Assembly: GCA_003523945.1 (NCBI GenBank)
Contig: DOFS01000442.1
Location: 1 to 18,914, forward strand
DNA: 18,914 bases
Source of the DNA: Nitrospiraceae bacterium
GTDB lineage: Bacteria > Nitrospirota > Nitrospiria > Nitrospirales > UBA8639
Reading direction: 5' to 3'
Below, piece after piece: positions 6,693 through 13,253 of this stretch (position 1 is the stretch's first letter; each line of letters starts with the position of its first letter). Below the pieces are notes generated by a model that saw only the letters and a list, made by a program, of their open reading frames with translations, did no database searches and was not told the origin of the DNA. The position numbers and the translations under genes are program-made.

Positions 6693-8630
6693 ATGCATCT
6701 TTGTCTGGGGCTTCGGTTTATGGGTGATTCATCCGGTATGGTGGGAAGTCGTAGATGGTGGATCCTAGCGGGGCTCAGTCTGTGTCTTCTCGGGAGTCCT
6801 CTTTATACTGAAGCCTCGCCTCAGGCTGAGTCTGCCAACCAACCGGGTATTCAATGGAATGAATGGGGACCCGAGGCCTTCCGACGAGCGCAAGTCGAGG
6901 ATAAACTGATTGTATTGAATCTTACCGCGGTCTGGTGTCATGCCTGCCATGTGATGGATCAGACCACTTACGCCAATCCTCACCTCATCCGGTTGCTCAA
7001 TACCAACTTCATTCCCGTGCGGGTTGATACCGATCAGCGTCCAGATTTAGATGCTCGCTATCGAGCCGGAGGATGGCCGACGACCAACCTCCTCTTGCCG
7101 ACTGGAGAAATTCTGTTCCAGGCGAATGCGTTGGAATCTGAAGAAATGCAAGAACTGCTTCAGGAGGTACAGTCGATCTATGCATCCGATAAGGCTGCTT
7201 TACTCAAGCAGGCCTCGCAGTTATGGGATCGGGTAACAGAGAAGGTCGAACCCCGTTCTTCTGGGGGGAATGTGCTTCAGGCTTCTATGGTGAAGCAAAG
7301 TGTGGCGATGATGAGGGCCCAATTTGACGGGATCAATGGAGGGTTCAGGGACACCCCAAAATTCTTTGAACCTGAAGCCATTCAGTTAACTTTCGCCTAT
7401 GGCTTCTTTGAAAATGATTCTGAATTGATCCAAATGGGATTGGATACCCTAGAAAAGCAAGTGCCGTTACTCGATCCCTTATGGGGAGGATTTTACCGCT
7501 ATGCGGAGCAAGCAGACTGGAGCCAGCCGCATTTTGAAAAAATGTTGACGATTCAGGCTCTCAATCTTCGCAACTATGTTGAAGCCTTCCAACTCACTGG
7601 AAATCTTCAGTTTAAACGCATTGCTATAGCCATCATTGATTATGTGTCACGGTTTTTAACCGATCCCCAATCAGGCCTGTTGTATGAAAGCCAAGATGCC
7701 GATGTCCGGAGTACTGAGAAAAAAATGTTTGTATCGGGTGCCGAATATTATTCCCTGAGTGAGAGGAAGCGTCTGGCCATCGGTATTCCCCGCGTGGATC
7801 ACCGAGTTTTTACCGGAAGTAACGCGTTGATGGCCTCGGCCTATCTACATGCCTCCCTGGTGTTGGGGAAAGACAGGTTAGGTGATATGGCTCTTCAGAT
7901 ACTGAACCGGTTGTTTGAACAGCGTTTCGACGTGGAGAAGGGTCTTGCTCATGCCGAGGTGGAAGGTGTGCCCAGCTTCTACGGCTTATTACAGGACCAG
8001 ATATTCTTTGGCCAGGCCTTGCTTGAGGCTTTTAGCGTGACAGGACAGCAGCGGTTTTTGGAAAACGCTGAAGCCCTTGCCGAAATCAGTCAGCGGTTAT
8101 TGCAGGATTCGGTGAATGGGGGATTTTATGATCATCCGCAGATATCAGGTAAATTGGGTCTTTTGAATCTCCCAACCAAACCCGTAAAGGAGAATCTTCA
8201 CGCCGCCTTATGGTATTTGAATCTTTTTCACCTGACGGAGAAGCAAACGTATCGCTCCATCGCCGAGAGCACGTTGCAGGCCATGGTCACGTCCCGTCAA
8301 CCTATCCCTCTCGCATTATCCGGCCTGGCGATCGATCAATGGTTTCGAATCCCAATTCATATTGCCGTCGTGGGACCTGTTGGCGATGCAAGAACCAAAG
8401 CCTTATTGTTGGAGGGCCGGCGAATGTTTTGCCCTGGAAAAATTGTGATAGGGATTGATCCCAAGGAAGGGAGCCCGAAATGGGGTGATATTATTTTTCC
8501 CTATGATAAACGACCTGTCGCTTTTGTTTGCACTGATCGAATGTGTTCGGCTCCTATTTTCCATGTAGGGGCCATGCAAGAGAATGTTGCTGAAATGTTG
8601 GCCGTACTCAGGGACCCTGTGCAAAAATGA
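6693..8630 (+). CDS. Exported thioredoxin-fold protein of the YyaL/SSP411 (DUF255) family
   Basis: The protein has 645 residues. After a hydrophobic segment (about 22-40) comes a thioredoxin domain with WCHACHVMD (Cys82, Cys85) and a cis-proline region GGWPT (Pro129). An alpha/alpha-barrel region of the six-hairpin glycosidase type follows, with GGFRDTPKFFEP, GGFYRY and PHFEKML (280-285), and then the C-terminal CTDRMCSAPIF. These are in the family order and the length is normal. Family members are usually cytoplasmic. Here the leader suggests export, which fits a CxxC redox or metal-handling role beside copper-like periplasmic proteins. The start is uncertain: no good ribosome binding site precedes 6693, and ATG 6720 or ATG 6738 would also keep the leader. 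It lies 146 bases after the HEAT gene, so it may be cotranscribed. Confidence 0.85.
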   Translation: MHLCLGLRFMGDSSGMVGSRRWWILAGLSLCLLGSPLYTEASPQAESANQPGIQWNEWGPEAFRRAQVEDKLIVLNLTAVWCHACHVMDQTTYANPHLIRLLNTNFIPVRVDTDQRPDLDARYRAGGWPTTNLLLPTGEILFQANALESEEMQELLQEVQSIYASDKAALLKQASQLWDRVTEKVEPRSSGGNVLQASMVKQSVAMMRAQFDGINGGFRDTPKFFEPEAIQLTFAYGFFENDSELIQMGLDTLEKQVPLLDPLWGGFYRYAEQADWSQPHFEKMLTIQALNLRNYVEAFQLTGNLQFKRIAIAIIDYVSRFLTDPQSGLLYESQDADVRSTEKKMFVSGAEYYSLSERKRLAIGIPRVDHRVFTGSNALMASAYLHASLVLGKDRLGDMALQILNRLFEQRFDVEKGLAHAEVEGVPSFYGLLQDQIFFGQALLEAFSVTGQQRFLENAEALAEISQRLLQDSVNGGFYDHPQISGKLGLLNLPTKPVKENLHAALWYLNLFHLTEKQTYRSIAESTLQAMVTSRQPIPLALSGLAIDQWFRIPIHIAVVGPVGDARTKALLLEGRRMFCPGKIVIGIDPKEGSPKWGDIIFPYDKRPVAFVCTDRMCSAPIFHVGAMQENVAEMLAVLRDPVQK

Positions 8631-8643
8631 ATAAAGCTTATTC

Positions 8644-8669
8644 AGCCACCCTCGTGGCTCTTCCGGAAG
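8644..8669 (+). terminator. Possible weak terminator after the YyaL-like gene
   Basis: A 6-bp stem AGCCAC/GTGGCT (8644-8649 with 8654-8659) with a CCTC loop is followed by the palindrome CTTCCGGAAG (8660-8669) and a run of four T. The T tract is short, so termination is only possible. Confidence 0.3.
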
Positions 8670-8748
8670 TTTTGGGGGTTTCGTGGAGGTTTCTCAGAAC
8701 TAAAAGGCCTAAGACTGGACCCAAAGGACCTAGTTCCTGGTGGTTTTC

Positions 8749-8778
8749 TTGACACGTTTTTTTTATTCCTGATATATA
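8749..8778 (+). promoter_or_regulatory. Strong promoter with consensus -35 and extended -10
   Basis: Consensus TTGACA (8749-8754) is followed after 18 bases by TATATA (8773-8778), preceded by the extended -10 dinucleotide TG at 8770-8771. Transcription would start near 8785, about 130 bases before the start codon. This is the best promoter in the window. Confidence 0.75.
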
Positions 8779-8917
8779 CGGAAGTGGGTGCTGTGATCCA
8801 TATCGCGAGATCAACTTGCTTGTACCTGGCCGGGGTCAAGGTGGAGTTGGTCGCAAATTCAAGTGTTGTTGTTTTCCCACGTCAACTCAATTTTATTCTT
8901 AACTAGGAGGAAGAATC

Positions 8918-9712
8918 ATGAGGAATCGTCAGTCTTTAACTATGTCTTTTTTGGTTGGCTGCATACTTATTGCTGCCCCATTAGTCGCTCAGGCTGGGGG
9001 GACCATAAAAGGGAAAGTCACGTTTGCCGGAGAAGTTCCACCGCCAAAAGAATTTGCGTTCTCAAAATTCCCAAATGAGGCCTTTTGCAAAAAAAATGAG
9101 AGCAAAAGTGCAGATGGTGAGACTCGGTTACTGAAGGAAGTGGAAGTCGGAGATGGAAAGGGGTTAAAGAATGCGGTCGTGTCAGTTCGTGATGTTCAAG
9201 ATAAGGCATTTTTAGATAAAGCCGACAAAGAGGCCCCGCAATTGGTGGAGGCTGATTTGTGCGAATTTAAGCCGTTTACCGGTGTAGCTGTGAGTAAGGG
9301 CCTGTTTAAGGTAGTCAACAACGATGCCGATCCTAGTGATCCTAAGTCGGCTGAGGGTGTGTTGCACAACCCGCATAGCTTCGATCAATTGGGTGCCAAG
9401 TCCAGCACGGAGTTCAATATCGGTCTGGCTAAAAAAGGCGATTCTTTAGAGAAAAGCGTCAAACTGAAAATGTCGAAAAAGGGATCTGTGTTGCGGTTGC
9501 AATGTGACCAGCATGAATTTATGCAAGGCTGGTATTTGCCGGTGACCAATGCGCATTTTGGTGTGGCCGGTGCTGATGGAACTTTCGAAATCAAGGACGT
9601 GCCTGCCGGTAAGCACAAAGTGATGGCCTGGCATCCTATTGCCGGCCAAGTGGAAGCCGATGTTGATGTGAAGGACGGGGGAACCGTCGAAGCGAATTTC
9701 GAGATTAAATAA
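8918..9712 (+). CDS. Exported cupredoxin-like protein (paralogue C), probably highly expressed
   Basis: The 264-residue protein has a clear signal peptide (1-26, ending AQA before GGT). It has the same layout as the pair at 2637 and 3570 but is more diverged: GTIKGKVTFAGEVPPP, Cys57, LCEFKPF (Cys115), VLHNPHSF (His150, His153), LQCDQHEFM (Cys196, His199, Met202) and the closing GTFEIKDVPAGKHKVMAWHP. The kept C-x2-H-x2-M and upstream His support a copper-type site. AGGAGG (8905-8910) sits seven bases before the ATG. With the near-consensus promoter and strong terminator, the gene looks like a separately controlled, abundant product, for example a soluble periplasmic electron carrier or metal buffer. 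That role is inference. Confidence 0.8.
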   Translation: MRNRQSLTMSFLVGCILIAAPLVAQAGGTIKGKVTFAGEVPPPKEFAFSKFPNEAFCKKNESKSADGETRLLKEVEVGDGKGLKNAVVSVRDVQDKAFLDKADKEAPQLVEADLCEFKPFTGVAVSKGLFKVVNNDADPSDPKSAEGVLHNPHSFDQLGAKSSTEFNIGLAKKGDSLEKSVKLKMSKKGSVLRLQCDQHEFMQGWYLPVTNAHFGVAGADGTFEIKDVPAGKHKVMAWHPIAGQVEADVDVKDGGTVEANFEIK

Positions 9713-9744
9713 GTCTCTGCCTCGGTCGAGGAATAGTTCTTCAG

Positions 9745-9784
9745 ATAAGGGCAACTAGCGTGGAGCTAGTTGCCCTTATTTTTT
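9745..9784 (+). terminator. Strong intrinsic terminator after paralogue C
   Basis: A perfect 15-bp stem (9745-9759 with 9765-9779) has a 5-base loop and is followed by T residues through 9784. It ends 33 to 72 bases after the stop codon. Confidence 0.95.
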
Positions 9785-9821
9785 ATTGGTCGCTTTGCCA
9801 TTGGTCCGAATCGTTAACCAT

Positions 9822-9850
9822 TTGACCTCGCAAAATGACCCCGTTAAGAT
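9822..9850 (+). promoter_or_regulatory. Promoter for the long oxidase operon
   Basis: TTGACC (9822-9827), 17 bases, then TAAGAT (9845-9850). It lies directly after the strong terminator and before the methyltransferase gene. Transcription would begin near 9857. The ten bases TTGACCTCGC and the following A-tract also occur in the promoter at 1146. Confidence 0.6.
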
Positions 9851-9899
9851 CGACATCGAAAATGATTTTTTATGCTGTAATTTGAGTTTGAGGCCCCGT

Positions 9900-10877
9900 G
9901 TGACACGTGAATCATCTCTCGCAGATATATTTCAGATAGGATACTACTGGGAAACCAAGATTCTTCTCACCGCTGTTAAGCTTGATCTCTTTTCTGCTCT
10001 CAAGGGACAGTCTCTCTCAGTCAATGAGGTGGCCGATGCCCTGAAACTCAATGCACGGGCCTTGGAGCTGGTGATGAACGCCTTGGTTGCAATGCGTGTG
10101 TTAACGAAAGAAGAGAAGTTGTATGCCAATACTCCAGTGGCTGAGCGACATCTGGTCCAATCAAGCCCAGAATATGTTGGTCATTTATTATTGTTGCATG
10201 ACGCTGAGTGGAGTCATTGGGGACAGTTGGAACAGGCGGTAAGGACAGGACGATCACCGGTGACCCAACATGTTTTTGAAACAAATCCAGACCTGGGAGC
10301 CCATGTGCTTACCGTCTTGGATCGGATCGGGCAGGGAAGCGGACAGGGGCTCGCAAAAGCTGTCCCACTTCAGGGAGCCAAGCGATTGCTTGACATTGGT
10401 GGTGGAGCTGGAACCAATGCCATTGCTTTTTGCCTGGAACATCCGAAATTGTCCGCAACTGTTTTTGATCTCCCGCAAACCTTGAAGGTGGCCAAACAAC
10501 ATGTAGAACGGGTGGGATTAGAGAGTCGAATCCACCTGCAAGGCGGCAACTTTCATGTCGATGCGTTTCAGGGGACGTATGACCTTGCCCTCATGTCGGA
10601 TATTCTGCATTATCAGGATGGGATGGCCAATGCCGCTTTGGTGAAGAAAGTGTATGCGTGTTTGAATGAGGGAGGAAGATTGATCATTAAGGACCGATTT
10701 TTAGATCCCTCTAAAACGAGTCCTGCTTGGACGACCGCCTTTGCCGTTCATATTCTGGTGAACACAGAATGTGGCGAGTGCTTTACAACTCAAGAAAGCC
10801 ATCAGTGGCTGGAACAAGCCGGGTTTCGAATGGTGGAAGAATTGGAACCGGGTGCCATGATTCAAGGCACCAAATAA
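9900..10877 (+). CDS. SAM-dependent O-methyltransferase, dimerisation plus AdoMet domains
   Basis: The frame is open back to a TTG at 9786, but that would start beside the terminator and upstream of the promoter. GTG 9900, six bases after GAGG (9890-9893) and just before the homologous region SLADIFQIGYYWE, is the better start and gives 325 residues. The first 90 residues form a winged-helix dimerisation domain (LSVNEVADALKLNARALELVM). The AdoMet site is DIGGGAG (165-171), followed by the acidic VFDLP and DILHYQD. This is the layout of small-molecule O-methyltransferases of the hydroxyneurosporene and plant O-methyltransferase type. The substrate cannot be read from the sequence; a quinone or other small aromatic is possible. 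It leads a run of closely spaced genes, 22 bases before the next. Confidence 0.82.
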   Translation: MTRESSLADIFQIGYYWETKILLTAVKLDLFSALKGQSLSVNEVADALKLNARALELVMNALVAMRVLTKEEKLYANTPVAERHLVQSSPEYVGHLLLLHDAEWSHWGQLEQAVRTGRSPVTQHVFETNPDLGAHVLTVLDRIGQGSGQGLAKAVPLQGAKRLLDIGGGAGTNAIAFCLEHPKLSATVFDLPQTLKVAKQHVERVGLESRIHLQGGNFHVDAFQGTYDLALMSDILHYQDGMANAALVKKVYACLNEGGRLIIKDRFLDPSKTSPAWTTAFAVHILVNTECGECFTTQESHQWLEQAGFRMVEELEPGAMIQGTK

Positions 10878-10899
10878 CAGAAGGGCATGACGCAAAGTT

Positions 10900-11625
10900 A
10901 TGGATGAAATGGCAGTATGGCTGAGAGAACCAGGATTTTTCGGAACCCATGCCACGGTTGGGGCCGATGTGAGCCAAATCATGGCCACGTTCTTTACGAC
11001 ATTGTTTATTGTCGGATGGATCCAGGCAAGGCAGCATAAAAATGATCGGCACCATTGGCTGATGTTCGGTGGGATGATTGCCATGCTCGCCTTCTTTATC
11101 AGCTATTATTTGTTTCGCAGTCTTGGCGTCCTGGCATTTGAGGGAAAGGAAGGCTTTGGCGGACCTCAATGGTTATACGATCAGGTGTTTGTCCCTGTTT
11201 TGACGCTTCATATTCTTTTGGTCGTGATCGGCCTTGTGATGGCCATTTATATGATGGTGTTGGGTTTCCGGTCACAGACTTTCGTGGAAGGAAAGCGGGT
11301 CTTAAAGGATGCCGTTTTAAAGACTTCTGGACGACGCATTGCGATGATCCTTGGAGGGGTTACCACTGTTGTCCTTTTGTTTTTTCTGTCAAGGGTGATG
11401 ACGTCTGGATTTTCCATGGGGAAATTCAGTGTGTATCTTGGCCTTATTCTTCTCATTGCGTTGGTGTTTGGCATTGAAATATCTATCCAGCGAATTTGGC
11501 CAAATGGGGCCCGACGGCATCGGGTGCTGGGAAGATTCACCATGGTGATCTACTGTGTGTTGTTCGTGACCGGAACGTTTACCTATACGATGCTCTACAT
11601 CCTGTACCCGGGAAAAATTGGATAG
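10900..11625 (+). CDS. DUF420 / CtaM-like integral membrane protein, oxidase-assembly type
   Basis: The 241-residue protein has about six membrane helices (roughly 25-42, 54-73, 95-122, 148-166, 177-194, 211-236). Histidines sit where DUF420 proteins keep them: HH at 51-52 before LM, HILL (His104) and the closing motif RRHRVLGRFTMVIY (His207), then a final helix ending MLYILYP. In Bacillus and Staphylococcus a DUF420 protein (CtaM) is needed to make active cytochrome aa3-type oxidase. Its presence five genes upstream of the bd-like oxidase-associated gene suggests a similar maturation role here, though the partner is not a heme-copper enzyme by visible motifs. ATG 10900 is used. Its ribosome binding site is weak, and ATG 10909 is an alternative. 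Confidence 0.72.
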   Translation: MDEMAVWLREPGFFGTHATVGADVSQIMATFFTTLFIVGWIQARQHKNDRHHWLMFGGMIAMLAFFISYYLFRSLGVLAFEGKEGFGGPQWLYDQVFVPVLTLHILLVVIGLVMAIYMMVLGFRSQTFVEGKRVLKDAVLKTSGRRIAMILGGVTTVVLLFFLSRVMTSGFSMGKFSVYLGLILLIALVFGIEISIQRIWPNGARRHRVLGRFTMVIYCVLFVTGTFTYTMLYILYPGKIG

Positions 11626-11632
11626 GCTGTTT

Positions 11633-12112
11633 ATGCAATGTGGATGTCACTATTCCCTGCGGATCACTGATGTTGAAGAGTTGCCGTCCGATTCTGTGTT
11701 TGCGAAATTTCATTGCGATCAGTGTGGATTTTCCATTGGAGCAGAAGCAACGGCAAAAGAATTGGATCCCGTGGCCCCTCACACCGTCTGGACAGACGAG
11801 GCCCTATATCAATTGAGCCGGCTTCCTCCCTATTTAATCCCTCTCGTCTGCAAAGAAGTGGAGGAGTTTGTCTCTACCAGGGAGCAAAGGGTTGTGACCT
11901 TTGCGCGTGTTGGGTCCGCGCGGAATAAGGGGATGGTGGATTGGACCCCGGACGCAGAGCGTCGTATCGACAATGTACCCTCTGGAATCCGTGCGATGGC
12001 CAGAATTGAGTTGGAACGAACCGCTTTGGATCGGGGGATGCCTGCGGTAACGGTTGCCCTCATGGAAGAAGTGAAAGCCCGCTATTTTGGTATGGCGACA
12101 GGGCGCACGTGA
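11633..12112 (+). CDS. Zinc-ribbon protein with PCP_red domain(s)
   Basis: ATG 11633 gives 159 residues. An in-frame TTG at 11618 would overlap the previous gene and is less likely. The N-terminus has CxC (Cys3, Cys5) and CDQC (Cys28, Cys31), a rubredoxin-like or zinc-ribbon metal site. The C-terminus, from WTPDAERRI (Trp104) to about 154, matches the PCP_red domain otherwise found at the C-terminus of the B subunit of light-independent protochlorophyllide reductase. A second, weaker copy seems to lie before it (VWTDEALYQLSRLPPYLI from about 52). No photosynthesis genes are nearby. In non-phototrophs this domain has no settled function; sensing or carrying a metal or cofactor is conceivable. 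It lies seven bases after the DUF420 gene. Confidence 0.75.
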   Translation: MQCGCHYSLRITDVEELPSDSVFAKFHCDQCGFSIGAEATAKELDPVAPHTVWTDEALYQLSRLPPYLIPLVCKEVEEFVSTREQRVVTFARVGSARNKGMVDWTPDAERRIDNVPSGIRAMARIELERTALDRGMPAVTVALMEEVKARYFGMATGRT

Positions 12113-12178
12113 AAGCCCGTTGAAGCGAATTGGCGCTAACAATCACTCTCTGAAAATCTCTTTGAAGCGAGTCACGAT

Positions 12179-13252
12179 ATGTTGCATCGACTTTCTCTAC
12201 GTGTCCTTCCACAGTTGAATGCTTTAGTGACGGATCCACCTGTTCGCAAGCGGAAGCGTTTGGTGATGCTGGCTCCCGGCCTGGTGGCTTTTGGGATCTA
12301 CCACCTTCTCAAGCCGGTCTTGCCGCTTTCCGACCCATTGGTGCTCCTGGTATTTACCGGGTGTATTTGTATGCTTACCGCCATCTGGTCCTATCGACAA
12401 GGACGTGGGGTCCCTCTCATGGAATCCTGGCGTGAGGACGGGGCTCAGCGGTGGGTGTGGCTGGTGGGATGGATTGGTCTGATCTATGGGATCCAACTAT
12501 CCCTCTTGGTTTTGGCAATTCTTCAAGTGTTTGTGGCGTACGATTTTTTACTCCATCCTGAAGGTCCGGCCATGATGGCGACCATCATTTCATGCACGTC
12601 CGTGACCCGAGATGCCTTTGAAATCGGCCATGTTCAGCGATCGAGACATCAAGGAGTTCTGGTCCCAACCTTTCCTGATGGAGAGGCGCTACGAGAATGG
12701 ATTCCTCAAAAAATATCGGTCATAGTGAAATGGGGAGCATTGGTGACCATGATGGCTGCAGCCGGTTCATGGCTTCTGTTCCGAATAGGGCCGATTGAGC
12801 TGCAACCCATCATTCAATCATTACTAGTTCCCGTGATTATCGCCTCAATCGGAATGCAGTCATTTTTCAGCGGGCAATCGTTATATGCTCAAAATACACA
12901 GGGGGGCAAGCCCCGAACATGGCTGTCATCGCTTTGGTTTTGGATGTGGCCGAATCTGACCTTTTCCGCCACCTATTTTCTTGTTCTCATGGGTATGACA
13001 GCCTTTGTATTCCGGGTAGAGCAGGTACCCCAAGCAGGGTTTATCGGGATGGCGGCCGGTACGGCTATGTTAATGGCCCTGTATACCCTCTTTTTGGGTT
13101 GGCGCAAAGCCTATGAAGAACAGCTTGTCGGTATTCCTGAGTCCATTCAGCGTTGTCCCTTCGTCATGGGCATGCTCCAAAATTCCAAAAACCCTGAACC
13201 TCTAACTTCCCTCGCTGATGCCAAAGTCGGGCATGGCAATTTGGTGAATTAA
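12179..13252 (+). CDS. Multi-pass membrane protein of unknown family, directly upstream of the oxidase gene
   Basis: I do not recognise this family. The 357-residue protein has a basic N-terminus (RKRKR at 23-27) and about seven or eight hydrophobic segments (roughly 28-48, 52-71, 92-124, 180-202, 210-229, 256-279, 286-307). Between helices 3 and 4 lies a polar stretch with TSVTRDAFEIGHVQRSRHQG, which could face the cytoplasm and holds His151 and His157. The C-terminal 45 residues are soluble. The stop is one base before the oxidase-like gene, so the two are almost certainly translated together. Size and helix number are like CydB, and the position suggests a partner subunit, but no CydB motif was identified. 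It lies 66 bases after the PCP_red gene. Confidence 0.7.
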   Translation: MLHRLSLRVLPQLNALVTDPPVRKRKRLVMLAPGLVAFGIYHLLKPVLPLSDPLVLLVFTGCICMLTAIWSYRQGRGVPLMESWREDGAQRWVWLVGWIGLIYGIQLSLLVLAILQVFVAYDFLLHPEGPAMMATIISCTSVTRDAFEIGHVQRSRHQGVLVPTFPDGEALREWIPQKISVIVKWGALVTMMAAAGSWLLFRIGPIELQPIIQSLLVPVIIASIGMQSFFSGQSLYAQNTQGGKPRTWLSSLWFWMWPNLTFSATYFLVLMGMTAFVFRVEQVPQAGFIGMAAGTAMLMALYTLFLGWRKAYEEQLVGIPESIQRCPFVMGMLQNSKNPEPLTSLADAKVGHGNLVN

Positions 13253-13253
13253 A

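Noticed and set aside
8642..8839. 65-residue frame on the - strand between the YyaL-like gene and paralogue C
   Set aside because: No ribosome site, low-complexity basic product, and it covers a strong promoter on the other strand.
12120..12170. Direct repeat TTGAAGCGA (12120-12128 and 12162-12170)
   Set aside because: Nine bases, two copies in a short gap; no further copies in an ordered array and no clear function.
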